The position numbers were made by a program, and so were the translations under genes. A DNA stretch of 64,000 nucleotides from Pseudomonas sp. IAC-BECa141 (GTDB taxonomy: Bacteria > Pseudomonadota > Gammaproteobacteria > Pseudomonadales > Pseudomonadaceae). The DNA lies in contig NZ_CP065410.1 in NCBI RefSeq assembly GCF_020544405.1, forward strand, positions 4,402,001 to 4,466,000, in the 5' to 3' direction. The notes below the pieces were generated by a model. The model was not told where the DNA came from. It saw only the letters and a program-made list of their open reading frames with translations, and did no database searches. Below are positions 18,350 to 28,948 of the stretch, piece after piece. Every line of letters begins with the position of its first letter. The stretch's first letter is position 1.

Positions 18350-19422
18350 GCCTTGTCAGAGCGATCTGCGTAGTTCTGATCGATCCATTGCTGATAGGCA
18401 CCGCTCTTCACGTGCGACACCCACTCAGAGTTATTCAGATACCACTCAACTGTTTTGCGGATACCTGTTTCGAAGGTCTCTTCTGGCGTCCAGCCCAGCT
18501 CGCGCTGGATTTTGCTGGCGTCGATGGCATAACGCTGATCATGACCCGGGCGATCCTGAACGTAGGTGATCAGGCTCGCGTGCGGGCGGTGTGCGGAATT
18601 CGGGCGCAATTCATCGAGTAGTGCACACAGTGTATTAACTACTTCAATGTTTTGTTTCTCGTTATGGCCGCCGATGTTGTAGGTCTCACCGATGACGCCT
18701 TCTGTAACAACCTTGTACAGCGCGCGAGCGTGATCTTCGACATACAACCAATCGCGAACCTGATTACCTTTGCCATAGACAGGCAGCGGCTTGCCTTCCA
18801 GGGCATTGAGAATGATCAACGGGATCAATTTCTCGGGGAAGTGGCAAGGACCATAGTTATTCGAGCAATTGGTGACCAGCGTCGGCAAACCATATGTACG
18901 AGCCCAGGCGCGGACCAGGTGATCGGAACTGGCTTTACTGGCCGAGTACGGCGAGCTTGGCTGATACGGGGTGGTTTCCGTGAAGAGATCTTCCGGGCCT
19001 TCCAGATCGCCGTAAACTTCATCCGTCGAAATATGGTGGAAGCGGAAAGCGGCCTTGCGGGCATCATCCAGCGCCGCCCAGTAATGGCGCGCGGCTTCCA
19101 GCAAGGTGTAAGTACCGATGATGTTGGTCTGGATGAACTCGGAAGGACCGGAAATAGAGCGATCTACATGGGACTCTGCCGCCAAGTGCATGATTGCATC
19201 CGGTTGATGCTCCTTCAGAACGCGGTCGATCTGCTCACGATCGCAGATATCGACGCGCTCAAATGTGTAACGCGAGTTTCCGCTGACTTCGGCCAGCGAC
19301 TCAAGGTTACCGGCATACGTCAGCTTGTCGACGTTTACCACTGCGTCGGTAGTATTGGAGATGATATGACGGATAACAGCTGAGCCGATAAACCCGGCGC
19401 CGCCGGTTACTAGAATTTTCAC
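18346..19422 (-). CDS. rmlB: dTDP-glucose 4,6-dehydratase RmlB
   Basis: Converts dTDP-glucose to dTDP-4-dehydro-6-deoxyglucose. [19 protein letters not shown] binds [14 protein letters not shown] and [12 protein letters not shown] hold the catalytic Thr-Asp-Glu and Tyr-x3-Lys. A GTG at 19422 is chosen (358 residues, normal for the family); the frame continues upstream to an ATG at 19488 but that would add 22 residues without resemblance to RmlB. First gene of the minus-strand glycan arm. Confidence 0.95.
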   Translation of the reverse strand: MKILVTGGAGFIGSAVIRHIISNTTDAVVNVDKLTYAGNLESLAEVSGNSRYTFERVDICDREQIDRVLKEHQPDAIMHLAAESHVDRSISGPSEFIQTNIIGTYTLLEAARHYWAALDDARKAAFRFHHISTDEVYGDLEGPEDLFTETTPYQPSSPYSASKASSDHLVRAWARTYGLPTLVTNCSNNYGPCHFPEKLIPLIILNALEGKPLPVYGKGNQVRDWLYVEDHARALYKVVTEGVIGETYNIGGHNEKQNIEVVNTLCALLDELRPNSAHRPHASLITYVQDRPGHDQRYAIDASKIQRELGWTPEETFETGIRKTVEWYLNNSEWVSHVKSGAYQQWIDQNYADRSDKA

Positions 19423-19567
19423 GCGAAACCATACCCTTGAGTTGCTGACAGGGCTGCCAACCGAGCGCTGTCTAATCCATGAATGCAAAAGCCATCAGCT
19501 AGCTGTGACTTCTGACAGAGTCAGTCTGTACCGATGTGGGAATACGTCACTATCGGACAAGCACAGC

Positions 19568-19596
19568 ATTTTACAGCTTAATGAACGTTTTACTAA
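19568..19596 (-). promoter_or_regulatory. Candidate promoter of the rml glycan operon
   Basis: On the minus strand TAAAAT (19568-19573) sits 17 bases after TTAGTA (19591-19596), a weak sigma-70-like pair about 145 bases upstream of the rmlB start. The AT-rich leader from 19423 to 19651 holds no gene. I did not see a JUMPstart/ops element in it. Confidence 0.3.
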
Positions 19597-19651
19597 TGGA
19601 TATAGACAAGCTGTGGCTAAAGTTTAGTTCGCCTTTCCTTCCATGTTGCAA

Positions 19652-19891
19652 TCAGACCAGACGCTTGCGTAAGGCCCTGGACGAACGTCCCAGAAACCAG
19701 CCAAAAACCGGCCCGATCAGCATACCCACCAGAAATGCACCAACCGCAATCACTGATATAGGAAGTTGTGGTCCTGCCCAACCAAGAAACAACAGGGAGA
19801 CCGATTGCTGATTTTCGAGAACGAACGCAAGGATCGCCAACACAAGCAATAGAATTAAAACGGAAAACAAAATGCGCTTGAGATTACTCAT
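19652..19891 (-). CDS. LapA-domain (DUF1049) inner-membrane protein
   Basis: A 79-residue protein with two hydrophobic helices (about 6-26 and 45-68) joined by a short periplasmic segment containing ENQQSVSLLFLG. This is the pattern of LapA/YciS, which helps control LPS assembly in enterics together with LapB. It lies 27 bases downstream of ihfB, the usual place in Pseudomonas. No LapB-type TPR gene follows it here. Confidence 0.85.
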   Translation of the reverse strand: MSNLKRILFSVLILLLVLAILAFVLENQQSVSLLFLGWAGPQLPISVIAVGAFLVGMLIGPVFGWFLGRSSRALRKRLV

Positions 19892-19918
19892 AAGCGACTC
19901 CTTGCGTAACGGTGACCG

Positions 19919-20215
19919 TCAAGCCCCCTCCTCCTCTTCTTCATTCACGCGATCGCGCAGCTCTTTGCCTGGCTTGAAATGCGGGACGAATTTTCCATCA
20001 AGGCTGACGGACTGGCCGGTTTTCGGATTACGCCCAACACGCGGCGCGCGATAGTGCAATGAAAAACTGCCAAAACCACGGATCTCGATGCGATCACCCG
20101 TAGCCAGACACTGGGACATTTGCTCAAGCATGGTCTTGATGGCCAGCTCCACATCCTTGGATGAGAGCAGCCCCTGATGGGTGACAATTCGTTCGATCAA
20201 CTCCGACTTCGTCAT
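19919..20215 (-). CDS. ihfB: Integration host factor beta subunit
   Basis: A 98-residue HU/IHF family DNA-bending protein. [26 protein letters not shown] and [11 protein letters not shown] (the beta-arm with the intercalating proline) match IHF-beta. It pairs with IHF-alpha to bend DNA at promoters and other sites. The C-terminal tail is rich in glutamate. It marks the border between core genes and the glycan locus. Confidence 0.97.
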   Translation of the reverse strand: MTKSELIERIVTHQGLLSSKDVELAIKTMLEQMSQCLATGDRIEIRGFGSFSLHYRAPRVGRNPKTGQSVSLDGKFVPHFKPGKELRDRVNEEEEEGA

Positions 20216-20366
20216 ATTTTTCCCTTCTTTTTCAAGCAGCTAGATCAGCGCTTGAAAGGTTTTAGCACGCCCTGAAGATTTTGAACAGCCCAGGGCTTGA
20301 CATATCTTTCCGCTCGCCGAAACGCCCATTTTCAGGGCATCGGATCGCAAGCAGGCCAACGCTCAC

Positions 20367-20645
20367 TCACCGACAAATCACCAGCATTGTTCGAGTTACG
20401 TAACCGGCAGGATTAAAGCCAAAGGGAAACTCATCCTCATCCCGGGCATCATCAGATCGCGTAATCACCTTATAACCTGCACCCTTGCACTCCTTGGCTG
20501 CGCGCTTCTGACACCTCTCCCAGCCCGACCCCAAACCCGAGCAATCGACTTCGATGCCGCTAACTCCGCGCACCGCATGGGTCTTGGCGCTGGTAGTACA
20601 CCCTGCCAACACCAACACACCCAACAGAACTATAAACTTGTTCAT
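20367..20645 (-). CDS. Small putative lipoprotein
   Basis: A 92-residue protein with a signal peptide ending in a lipobox (MNKFIVLLGVLVLAGC), so Cys16 would be lipidated. The mature part has four further cysteines (VDCSGLG, RCQKRA, KECKGAG, LVICR). I recognise the general type from pseudomonads but no function. It stands alone between ihfB and rpsA in the same direction. Confidence 0.75.
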   Translation of the reverse strand: MNKFIVLLGVLVLAGCTTSAKTHAVRGVSGIEVDCSGLGSGWERCQKRAAKECKGAGYKVITRSDDARDEDEFPFGFNPAGYVTRTMLVICR

Positions 20646-20804
20646 TCACATCCTTATGCCAGGCACCTGCCCGACTACTGCGATCTTCAGACTAAGCCTA
20701 GACGCGAATAGACGATTGATCCGATTAAAGAAACAGACCGCCGCACAAAGGGAATGGTTTCACCGGGACAACGCACAGCATGACGCCAAATAAATCACAG
20801 GCAC

Positions 20805-20836
20805 AAAAAAGGGCGACCGAAGTCGCCCTTTTTTTA
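20805..20836 (-). terminator. Rho-independent terminator of rpsA
   Basis: GGGCGAC (20811-20817) pairs with GTCGCCC (20822-20828) around the tetraloop CGAA. It is flanked by A and T runs, so it can end transcription from rpsA on the minus strand, whose stop lies 16 bases before. Confidence 0.9.
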
Positions 20837-20851
20837 ATGATCAGACAGAAC

Positions 20852-22537
20852 TCAGTTCTGTTTGGCCATTGCTTGACGCAGCAGTGCCGCCATGGTGGTG
20901 TCAGCTGCTTCACCTTCCGGAGCTGCTTTCAGGCTCTGGATGGCTTCTTTCTCTTCAGCATCGTCTTTCGATTTGATCGACAGCTGGATTACGCGGCTCT
21001 TACGATCAACGCTGATGATCTTGGCTTCTACTTGCTGGCCTTCTTTCAGAACGTTGCGCGCGTCTTCAACGCGGTCACGGCTGATTTCGGAGGCTTTCAG
21101 AGTCGCTTCGATATCGTCGGCCAGAACGATGATGGCGCCTTTGGCGTCAACTTCTTTCACGGTGCCAGTAACGATTGCGCCTTTGTCGTTAACCGAGACG
21201 TACTCGGAGAACGGATCGCTTTCCAGTTGCTTGATACCCAGGGAGATACGCTCACGCTCCGGGTCAACCGACAGGATAACGGTGTCCAGCTCGTCGCCCT
21301 TCTTGTAACGACGCACGGCTTCTTCGCCGGTTTCGTTCCAGGAGATGTCGGACAGGTGAACCAGACCGTCGATGCCGCCGTCCAGACCAATGAAGATACC
21401 GAAATCGGTGATCGACTTGATGGTGCCGGAGATCTTGTCGCCCTTGTTGAACTGGCCAGAGAAGTCTTCCCATGGGTTCGACTTGCACTGCTTGATGCCC
21501 AGGGAGATACGACGACGCTCTTCGTCGATATCCAGAACCATGACTTCCACTTCGTCGCCGACTTGTACGACTTTCGAAGGGTGGATGTTCTTGTTGGTCC
21601 AGTCCATTTCCGAAACGTGTACCAGACCTTCAACGCCTTCTTCCAGCTCAGCGAAGCAGCCGTAGTCGGTCAGGTTGGTTACGCGAGCGGTAACGCGAGT
21701 GCCTTCTGGGTAACGGGCTTTGATAGCAACCCATGGATCTTCGCCCAGTTGCTTCAGGCCCAGGGAAACACGGTTGCGTTCGCGATCGTATTTCAGAACC
21801 TTGACGTCAATCTCGTCACCAACGTTGACGATCTCGGAAGGATGCTTGATGCGCTTCCAGGCCATGTCGGTGATGTGCAGCAGGCCGTCCACGCCACCCA
21901 GATCGACGAATGCGCCGTAATCGGTGAGGTTTTTGACGATACCTTTGACTTGCTGGCCTTCCTGCAGGGATTCCAGCAGAGCTTCACGCTCGGCGGAGTT
22001 CTCGGCTTCCAGGACGCTGCGACGGGAAACGACAACGTTGTTGCGCTTCTGATCCAGCTTGATGACCTTGAATTCCAGCTCTTTGCCTTCCAGGTGCGTG
22101 GTGTCGCGCACTGGACGGACGTCAACCAGGGAACCTGGCAGGAACGCACGGATGCCGTTAACGTCGACAGTGAAGCCGCCTTTAACCTTACCGTTGATAA
22201 CGCCCTTGACCACTTCCTCAGCTGCGAAGGCTGCTTCCAGAACGATCCAGCATTCAGCGCGCTTGGCTTTTTCACGGGACAGCTTGGTTTCACCGAAACC
22301 GTCTTCAACCGAGTCCAGAGCAACGTGAGTTTCGTCACCGACGTTGATGGTCAGTTCGCCAGCTTCGTTGTAGAACTGCTCAAGCGGGATGAGCGCTTCA
22401 GACTTCAGGCCCGCATGAACGGTAACCCAGCCATTTCTGTCGTCAATATCAACGATAACGCCGGTGATGATGGAGCCTGTCTGAAGGTTCAGAGTCTTCA
22501 GGCTTTCTTCAAAGAGTTCCGCAAAGCTTTCGCTCAT
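20852..22537 (-). CDS. rpsA: 30S ribosomal protein S1
   Basis: A 561-residue protein of six S1 RNA-binding repeats. The repeats show as recurring [36 protein letters not shown] and [18 protein letters not shown] segments. S1 loads structured mRNAs on the ribosome and is essential. It follows cmk on the same strand, as in most gammaproteobacteria. The antisense open frame of similar length reflects codon bias only. Confidence 0.98.
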   Translation of the reverse strand: MSESFAELFEESLKTLNLQTGSIITGVIVDIDDRNGWVTVHAGLKSEALIPLEQFYNEAGELTINVGDETHVALDSVEDGFGETKLSREKAKRAECWIVLEAAFAAEEVVKGVINGKVKGGFTVDVNGIRAFLPGSLVDVRPVRDTTHLEGKELEFKVIKLDQKRNNVVVSRRSVLEAENSAEREALLESLQEGQQVKGIVKNLTDYGAFVDLGGVDGLLHITDMAWKRIKHPSEIVNVGDEIDVKVLKYDRERNRVSLGLKQLGEDPWVAIKARYPEGTRVTARVTNLTDYGCFAELEEGVEGLVHVSEMDWTNKNIHPSKVVQVGDEVEVMVLDIDEERRRISLGIKQCKSNPWEDFSGQFNKGDKISGTIKSITDFGIFIGLDGGIDGLVHLSDISWNETGEEAVRRYKKGDELDTVILSVDPERERISLGIKQLESDPFSEYVSVNDKGAIVTGTVKEVDAKGAIIVLADDIEATLKASEISRDRVEDARNVLKEGQQVEAKIISVDRKSRVIQLSIKSKDDAEEKEAIQSLKAAPEGEAADTTMAALLRQAMAKQN

Positions 22538-22611
22538 TTTAATTCCTGTTGATTAGGGCGAAAAATACGCCCATCTCCACATCCCAGACGATGCGGGTCA
22601 GTTTCATGTAA

Positions 22612-22655
22612 AGGAAGCCACCGCAGGACTATGACTGGTCCCCTGCGGCCTTCCT
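22612..22655 (-). other. Long hairpin between cmk and rpsA
   Basis: AGGAAG and CCGCAGG (22612-22627) pair with CCTGCGG and CTTCCT (22642-22655) as a 13-bp stem with a small bulge and a 14-base loop, directly after the cmk stop. On the minus strand it is followed by TTTACATG, a poor T run. It may be a leaky terminator or a structure in the rpsA leader. Confidence 0.45.
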
Positions 22656-22657
22656 GG

Positions 22658-23347
22658 TCACCCGGCGATATCGCGAATGGCAATCTCGCTCATGATGCGT
22701 TCAAGCACCTGATCGATGGACAACTCCGTGGAATCCAGCTGTATCGCGTCGGCCGCCGGCTTGAGCGGGGCCACCGCTCGCTGGGTATCACGCTCATCGC
22801 GCGCACGGATCTCATCTAGCAGACTCGACAGACTAACACCCTCGACTTTGCCCTTCAACTGCAAATATCGACGGCGCGCCCGCTCCTCGGCACTGGCGGT
22901 CAGGAAAATCTTCAAGGGTGCGTTCGGAAAAACCACCGTTCCCATGTCGCGACCATCGGCCACCAGACCAGGCACTTCCTGGAAAGCGCGCTGGCGCTGC
23001 AGCAGCGCCTCGCGAACGGCCGGCAATGCAGCCACCTGGGAAGCGCCGGAACCGACGCTTTCAGTGCGGATGACATCGCTGACTTCGTCACCTTCCAGAA
23101 TGATGCGCTGCAACTGACCGTCGGTCGCGGCGATGAACTGCACATCCAGATGAGCGGCCAGTTTCTTCAGCAGCTCTTCATTGGTCAGGTCGACACCATG
23201 ATTGCGCGCAGCAAACGCCAGCAGGCGATAAAGCGCGCCGGAATCCAGCAGATTCCAGCCCAGACGCTTGGCCAGAATCCCGGCTACGGTGCCTTTGCCC
23301 GAGCCGCTTGGCCCATCGATGGTGATGACCGGTGCAATGTTGTTCAC
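22658..23347 (-). CDS. cmk: Cytidylate kinase
   Basis: Phosphorylates CMP and dCMP with [22 protein letters not shown] is the P-loop; [17 protein letters not shown] and [15 protein letters not shown] carry the nucleotide-binding arginines. The GTG at 23347 is chosen because it overlaps the aroA stop (GTGA) and gives 229 residues, the normal size; the open frame extends upstream inside aroA without meaning. Confidence 0.95.
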   Translation of the reverse strand: MNNIAPVITIDGPSGSGKGTVAGILAKRLGWNLLDSGALYRLLAFAARNHGVDLTNEELLKKLAAHLDVQFIAATDGQLQRIILEGDEVSDVIRTESVGSGASQVAALPAVREALLQRQRAFQEVPGLVADGRDMGTVVFPNAPLKIFLTASAEERARRRYLQLKGKVEGVSLSSLLDEIRARDERDTQRAVAPLKPAADAIQLDSTELSIDQVLERIMSEIAIRDIAG

Positions 23348-25551
23348 GACTGAGCCTCTTGCGCCACACGAATGCCGACCTGCGCGCACAGCGCCAGGAA
23401 GTTCGGGAACGACGTCGCGACGTTGGCGCAATCATGGATGCGGATCGGTGCAGTGGCGCGCAGCGAGGCCACGCTGAAAGCCATCGCGATGCGGTGATCG
23501 CCATGACCATGCACTTCGCCGCCGCCGATCTGGCCGCCGTCGATGATGATGCCGTTCGGGGTCGGCTCGCACTTGACGCCCAGCGCCAGCAAACCGTCCG
23601 CCATGACCTGGATACGGTCCGACTCCTTGACCCGCAGCTCCTCGGCGCCGGTCAGCACGGTGCGCCCTTCGGCACAGGCCGCAGCCACGAACAGCACCGG
23701 GAATTCGTCGATGGCCAGAGGAACCAGCGCCTCCGGAATCTCGATACCCTTGAGTTTAGCCGCCCGCACGCGAAGATCCGCTACTGGTTCGCCGCCTACT
23801 TCACGCTGGTTTTCCAGGGTGATGTCGGCGCCCATCAGGCGCAGGATGTCGATTACGCCAGTACGGGTCGGGTTGATGCCGACGTGTTCGAGCACCAGCT
23901 CCGAACCTTCAGCGATCGACGCTGCTACCAGGAAGAACGCCGATGACGAGATATCACCCGGCACCTCGATGTGGGTCGCAGCCAGCGTGCCACCGGACTC
24001 GACGGACGCAGTCGCGCCGTCAACGCTCACCGGATAGCCAAAGCCGCGCAGCATGCGCTCGGTGTGGTCACGAGTCGGAGCCGGCTCGGTCACGGTGGTC
24101 TTGCCTTCGGCGTACAGACCCGCCAGCAACAGGCAGGATTTAACCTGGGCACTGGCCATCGGCATGGTGTAGGTCAGGCCTTTGAGCTTGTGACCGCCAC
24201 GAATGGTCATCGGCGGACGACCGTCGGCAGCGGTTTCGATCACTGCGCCCATTTCCCGCAGCGGGTTGGCGACGCGATTCATCGGGCGTTTGGACAGCGA
24301 CGCGTCACCGGTCAGGGTGCTGTCGAAGTCCTGCGCGGCCAGCAGGCCGGACAGCAGGCGCATCGAAGTACCGGAGTTGCCCAGATAGATCGGGCCCGGC
24401 GCAGGCTTCAGGCCGTGCAGGCCGACACCGTGGATGGTCACGCGGCCGTGATGCGGGCCTTCGATGACCACGCCCATGTCGCGGAACGCCTGCAAGGTCG
24501 CCAGGGCATCTTCGCCCTCGAGGAAGCCTTCGACTTCGGTAACGCCCTCAGCCAGGGAACCGAGCATGATCGAACGGTGGGAAATCGATTTGTCACCCGG
24601 TACGCGAATCCGACCGGACAGGCGGCCACCAGGTTGAGCCAGGAAAATCAGATCGTTGGAATTCATAGCGTCCACATAGGCCCTGCGGGCCAGGATTTTA
24701 CTGAAATGCTCGCGGGCAACCCGGGCGCGCGTGAAGACGCCCAACAATTGGTGCCCATCCCCTGCATCGACCGCGTCGCGCAAGGCGTCGAGGTCGCTGC
24801 GAAATGTATCGAGTGTGCGCAGGACAGCCTCGCGGTTGGCGAGAAAGATGTCATGCCACATGACCGGGTCGCTTCCGGCAATTCTTGTGAAATCACGGAA
24901 ACCGCCCGCAGCGTAACGGAAGATCTCAAGATTTTCATTGCGCTTGGCCAACGAATCGACCAGACCGAAGGCCAGCAAGTGCGGCAGATGGCTGGTCGCG
25001 GCCAGCACTTCATCGTGACGCTCGACCTGCATGTGCTCGACGTCGGCGCCCAGCTCGCGCCACAAGCGATCAACCACCGCCACGGCAGACGGATCGGTCT
25101 GCTCCAGCGGGGTCAAAATCACTTTATGACGGCGGAACAGCTCCGAGTTGGAGGCTTCCACCCCGCTCTGCTCGGAACCGGCAATCGGATGCCCCGGTAC
25201 GAAACGCGTCGGCATGCCGCCAAACGCTTCGGTCGCCGCGCGCACCACATTGCCCTTGGCGCTGCCGACGTCCGTCAGGATTGCCTGCCCAAGATCCATG
25301 CCGGCCAGACGAGCCAGCACTTTTTCCATGGCCAGGATCGGCACCGCCAACTGGATCACGTCCGCGCCCTGGCAAGCGGCCACCAGATCGTCTTCGCAGC
25401 GATCCACCACGCCCAACTCGACCGCCAGCTTGCGCGATTGCGGGTCGAGATCAACGCCGACCACTTCGCGGCACACACCGCTTTCACGCAAGCCTTTGGC
25501 AAACGAACCACCGATCAACCCCAGACCGACCACCACCAGGCGCCCGATCAT
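23344..25551 (-). CDS. tyrA-aroA: Bifunctional prephenate dehydrogenase / EPSP synthase (TyrA-AroA fusion)
   Basis: One polypeptide of about 735 residues. Residues 1 to about 290 are prephenate dehydrogenase ([30 protein letters not shown]), giving 4-hydroxyphenylpyruvate for tyrosine. The rest is 3-phosphoshikimate 1-carboxyvinyltransferase ([49 protein letters not shown]), a shikimate-pathway step. The fusion is a known pseudomonad arrangement. ATG 25551 is chosen; GTG codons upstream overlap the hisC stop. It forms an aromatic operon with hisC and pheA. Confidence 0.95.
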   Translation of the reverse strand: MIGRLVVVGLGLIGGSFAKGLRESGVCREVVGVDLDPQSRKLAVELGVVDRCEDDLVAACQGADVIQLAVPILAMEKVLARLAGMDLGQAILTDVGSAKGNVVRAATEAFGGMPTRFVPGHPIAGSEQSGVEASNSELFRRHKVILTPLEQTDPSAVAVVDRLWRELGADVEHMQVERHDEVLAATSHLPHLLAFGLVDSLAKRNENLEIFRYAAGGFRDFTRIAGSDPVMWHDIFLANREAVLRTLDTFRSDLDALRDAVDAGDGHQLLGVFTRARVAREHFSKILARRAYVDAMNSNDLIFLAQPGGRLSGRIRVPGDKSISHRSIMLGSLAEGVTEVEGFLEGEDALATLQAFRDMGVVIEGPHHGRVTIHGVGLHGLKPAPGPIYLGNSGTSMRLLSGLLAAQDFDSTLTGDASLSKRPMNRVANPLREMGAVIETAADGRPPMTIRGGHKLKGLTYTMPMASAQVKSCLLLAGLYAEGKTTVTEPAPTRDHTERMLRGFGYPVSVDGATASVESGGTLAATHIEVPGDISSSAFFLVAASIAEGSELVLEHVGINPTRTGVIDILRLMGADITLENQREVGGEPVADLRVRAAKLKGIEIPEALVPLAIDEFPVLFVAAACAEGRTVLTGAEELRVKESDRIQVMADGLLALGVKCEPTPNGIIIDGGQIGGGEVHGHGDHRIAMAFSVASLRATAPIRIHDCANVATSFPNFLALCAQVGIRVAQEAQS

Positions 25552-25579
25552 AGGTGCAGCAGATTGCAGCGCAGTGACA

Positions 25580-26692
25580 TCACCCACGAGCCAGAACCTT
25601 GCGCAGCGCTTCAAGGAAGCGGCTGTTTTCCGCCGGCAGACCAATGGTCACTCGCAGATGGTTCGGCATGCCGTAGTTGGCCACCGGACGCACGATCACG
25701 CCTTCGCGCAGCAGGCCCTGGAACACCGGAGCCGCCACTTGACCCAGATCGACACAGATAAAGTTGCCCTTGGACGGTATCCAGCTCAGACCCAGCTCGC
25801 GAAAACCCGCTTCCAGCTGCTGCATGCCGGACTCATTGAGCTGACGGCTCTGCGCCAGATATTCCTCGTCCTTCAGCGCCGCACAGGCCGCGGCCAAGGC
25901 CAGGCTGTTGACGTTGAACGGCTGGCGTACACGGTTCAGCACGTCTGCCACTACCGGAGTGGACAGACCATAGCCAACGCGCAGCGCCGCCAGACCGTAG
26001 GCCTTGGAGAAGGTGCGCGAGACCAGCAGGTTCGGGTAAGCCGCGAGGAAGTCCAGGCCATCCGGCAGATCGCCGCCTTCGGCATATTCGATGTAGGCTT
26101 CGTCCAGTACCACCAGCACATGCTCAGGCACGTCCTGCAGGAACTCATCCAGCGCTTCAGCGCCGAACCAGGTACCGGTCGGGTTGTTCGGGTTGGCGAT
26201 GAACACGACGCGAGTGTTGGCGTCGATGGCCGCCAGCATGGCCGGCAGGTCATGGCCCCAATCCTTGGCCGGAACGACCTTTGCCTGAGCGCCGACCGCC
26301 TGGGTCGCGATCGGGTAGACCGCGAACGCGTGCTCGCTGAACACTGCATTCAGGCCCGGCGCCAGATAGGCGCGCGCCACCAGTTCGAGAATGTCGTTGG
26401 AGCCATTGCCCAGCGTCACCTGGTTCAGCTCGACGCGACACTGCTCGGCCAGCAGGGATTTGAGTGCGAAGCCGTTGCCGTCCGGGTAGCGGGTCAGCTC
26501 GTCCAGCGCTTCGCGGATCGCGGCCAGCGCTTTCGGACTTGCGCCCAACGGGTTTTCGTTGCTTGCCAGTTTGACGATGCTTGCCGGATCCAGGTCCAGC
26601 TCGCGCGCCAGCTCGTCCACGGGCTTGCCCGGCACGTATGGCGAAAGTTGTTGCACGCCCGGCTGTGCCAGAGCGAGGAAGTTGCCACTCAT
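25580..26692 (-). CDS. hisC: Histidinol-phosphate / aromatic aminotransferase
   Basis: A 370-residue fold-type I PLP enzyme. LASNENPLGASPKAL, FIANPNNPTGTWFG, VVLDEAYIEYAEG and SRTFSKAYGLAALRVGYG (the PLP lysine in FSKAYG) are characteristic of HisC. Between pheA and tyrA it probably serves phenylalanine and tyrosine transamination as well as, or instead of, histidine synthesis; many pseudomonads have a second hisC in the his operon. ATG 26692 has AAGGGG upstream. Confidence 0.93.
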   Translation of the reverse strand: MSGNFLALAQPGVQQLSPYVPGKPVDELARELDLDPASIVKLASNENPLGASPKALAAIREALDELTRYPDGNGFALKSLLAEQCRVELNQVTLGNGSNDILELVARAYLAPGLNAVFSEHAFAVYPIATQAVGAQAKVVPAKDWGHDLPAMLAAIDANTRVVFIANPNNPTGTWFGAEALDEFLQDVPEHVLVVLDEAYIEYAEGGDLPDGLDFLAAYPNLLVSRTFSKAYGLAALRVGYGLSTPVVADVLNRVRQPFNVNSLALAAACAALKDEEYLAQSRQLNESGMQQLEAGFRELGLSWIPSKGNFICVDLGQVAAPVFQGLLREGVIVRPVANYGMPNHLRVTIGLPAENSRFLEALRKVLARG

Positions 26693-26704
26693 TGCTACCA
26701 CCCC

Positions 26705-27799
26705 TTAAAGAACTGCTTTCGGGTAGGAACCCAGCACCTTGAGTGCTACTGCTTCCTGACTGATCTTTTCCAGTACACCTTTGATCAGCGGATCACGGTG
26801 GTGACCGACGAAGTCGATGAAGAACACGTAGGTCCACTTACCGCTGCGCGACGGACGGGTTTCGATCCGGGTCAGGTCGATCCCGTTGTCATGGAACGGC
26901 ACCAGCAGCTCATGGAGCGCGCCGGGTTTGTTGCTCATCGACACGATGATCGAAGTTTTGTCGTCGCCGGTCGGCGGCACTTCCTGGTTACCGATCATCA
27001 GGAAGCGCGTGGAGTTGTCCGGACGATCCTCGATCTTCTCGGCCAGACGCGTCAGGCCGTACAGCCCGGCCGCCATGTCACCGGCGATCGCCGCCGAGTT
27101 CCACTCACCCTTGACCCGCTTGGCCGCTTCGGCGTTGCTGGACACCGCCACACGCTCGACATTCGGGTAATGGGCATCCAGCCATTTGCGGCACTGGGCC
27201 AGCGACTGGGCGTGGGAATAGATGCGGCTGATGCTGTCGGTCTTGGTGTTTTCACCGACCAGCAGGTGGTGGTGAATCCGCAGCTCGACTTCACCGCAGA
27301 TCACCATGTCGTGCTCAAGGAAGCTGTCGAGGGTGTGGTTGACCGCGCCTTCGGTGGAGTTCTCCACCGGCACCACGCCGAAATTCACCGCACCAGCCGC
27401 CACTTCACGGAACACTTCGTCGATCGCCGCCATCGGCTTGCTGATCACCGCGTGCCCGAAGTGCTTCATGGCCGCCGCCTGGGTGAATGTGCCTTCCGGA
27501 CCGAGATAAGCGACTTTCAGCGGGTTCTCGAGGGCCAGGCACGAAGACATGATTTCGCGGAACAAGCGCGCCATCTCTTCATTGCCCAGCGGCCCCTTGT
27601 TGCGCTCCATCACGCGCTTGAGGACCTGCGCCTCACGCTCGGGACGATAGAACACCGGCTGCTCGCCCTCGGCCAGACTGGCCATCTTGACCCGGGCAAC
27701 CTCTTCGGCACAGCGCGCGCGATCGCTGATCAACTGGAGGATTTTCTCATCCAGGTTGTCGATGCGAACGCGCAGCGCCTTGAGCTCCTGCTCGGACAT
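26705..27799 (-). CDS. pheA: Bifunctional chorismate mutase / prephenate dehydratase
   Basis: A 364-residue P-protein. The N-terminal helices (LRVRIDNLDEKILQLISDRA) are an AroQ chorismate mutase. The middle (AYLGPEGTFTQAAAMKHFG, PVENSTEGAVNHTLD, NSTRFLMIG) is prephenate dehydratase. The C terminus is an ACT domain with GALHELLVPF and LTRIETRPS, where phenylalanine binds for feedback inhibition. The start overlaps the serC stop by one base. Confidence 0.97.
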   Translation of the reverse strand: MSEQELKALRVRIDNLDEKILQLISDRARCAEEVARVKMASLAEGEQPVFYRPEREAQVLKRVMERNKGPLGNEEMARLFREIMSSCLALENPLKVAYLGPEGTFTQAAAMKHFGHAVISKPMAAIDEVFREVAAGAVNFGVVPVENSTEGAVNHTLDSFLEHDMVICGEVELRIHHHLLVGENTKTDSISRIYSHAQSLAQCRKWLDAHYPNVERVAVSSNAEAAKRVKGEWNSAAIAGDMAAGLYGLTRLAEKIEDRPDNSTRFLMIGNQEVPPTGDDKTSIIVSMSNKPGALHELLVPFHDNGIDLTRIETRPSRSGKWTYVFFIDFVGHHRDPLIKGVLEKISQEAVALKVLGSYPKAVL

Positions 27800-28884
27800 C
27801 AGGAATGCTCCTTCTCGAATTCAGCCATGTAGCCAACCAGGGCTTCGACGGCGTCCAGCCCCAGGGCGTTGTAGATCGAGGCACGCATGCCGCCGACCGA
27901 ACGATGGCCCTTGAGGTTGAGCAGGCCACGGGCGTCGGCGCCAGCCAGGAACGCTTTGTCCAGACGTTCGTCAGCCAGACGGAACGGCACGTTCATCCAC
28001 GAGCGGGCGTTGGTGCTGATCGGGTTGGTATAGAAGTCGCTGTTGTCGATGAAGCCGTACAGGCGATCTTTCTTCGCCTTGTTGCGCTGCTCCATCGCGG
28101 CGACGCCGCCCTGCTCCTTCAGCCACTCGAAGACCAGACCCGAGAGGTACCAGGAATAGGTGGCCGGCGTGTTGTACATCGAACCGTTGTCGGCCGAAAC
28201 CTTGTAGTCGAGCATGGTCGGGCACGAACTGCGGGCACGACCCAGCAGATCCTCACGAACGATCACAACGACGAGACCACTCGGGCCGATGTTCTTCTGT
28301 GCGCCGGCATAAATCAGGCCGTACTGCGACACATCGATGGGACGCGAGAGGATGTCAGAGGACATGTCGACCACCAGCGGAACGTCACCGGCCTCGGGAA
28401 CCCAGTCGAACTGCAGGCCGCCGATGGTTTCGTTCGACGCGTAATGCAGATAGGCCGCACCCGGGGTCAGCTCCCACTCGTTCTGACCAGGGATGGCCAG
28501 GTAGTCATAAGGCTTGGCGCTGGCAGCGACGTTGACGTTGCCGAAGCGACGCGCTTCCTCGATGGCTTTCTTCGACCAGATGCCGGTTTCGACATAGTCG
28601 GCAGTGCCGTTCTCGGGCAGCAGGTTCAGCGGAATCTCGGCGAACTGCTGGCTCGCACCGCCCTGCAGGAACAGCACTTTGTAATTGGAGGGGATGGACA
28701 GCAGGTCGCGCAGGTCTTGCTCGGCCTTTTCGGCGATGGCCACGTAGTCATCACTGCGATGGCTCATTTCCATGACCGACAGACCCTTGCCATGCCAGTC
28801 GAGCATCTCGGACTGGGCACGCAACAGGACAGCTTCAGGCAGCGCAGCGGGACCTGCGCAGAAGTTAAAGGCTCGTTTGCTCAC
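27799..28884 (-). CDS. serC: Phosphoserine aminotransferase
   Basis: A 361-residue PLP enzyme making 3-phosphoserine (and acting in pyridoxine synthesis). KRAFNFCAGPAALPEAVL opens the protein, LFLQGGASQQFAEIPLNLL follows, and GAQKNIGPSGL contains the PLP lysine. A GTG at 28884 (VSKRAFNF) gives the normal length; the frame runs upstream without family resemblance. It follows gyrA and precedes pheA, the conserved order. Confidence 0.95.
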   Translation of the reverse strand: MSKRAFNFCAGPAALPEAVLLRAQSEMLDWHGKGLSVMEMSHRSDDYVAIAEKAEQDLRDLLSIPSNYKVLFLQGGASQQFAEIPLNLLPENGTADYVETGIWSKKAIEEARRFGNVNVAASAKPYDYLAIPGQNEWELTPGAAYLHYASNETIGGLQFDWVPEAGDVPLVVDMSSDILSRPIDVSQYGLIYAGAQKNIGPSGLVVVIVREDLLGRARSSCPTMLDYKVSADNGSMYNTPATYSWYLSGLVFEWLKEQGGVAAMEQRNKAKKDRLYGFIDNSDFYTNPISTNARSWMNVPFRLADERLDKAFLAGADARGLLNLKGHRSVGGMRASIYNALGLDAVEALVGYMAEFEKEHS

Positions 28885-28948
28885 ATCCACTCTCGCTATG
28901 CAATCACGGTAGCGGACAGAGCAAACACTCTGCCCTGCTACGATTTGG

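Noticed and set aside
19423..19651. JUMPstart/ops element expected before an O-antigen operon
   Set aside because: No GGCGGTAG core found on the minus strand of the leader.
20780..22552. 590-codon plus-strand open frame
   Set aside because: Antisense to rpsA; produced by codon bias, and the minus strand encodes six clear S1 domains.
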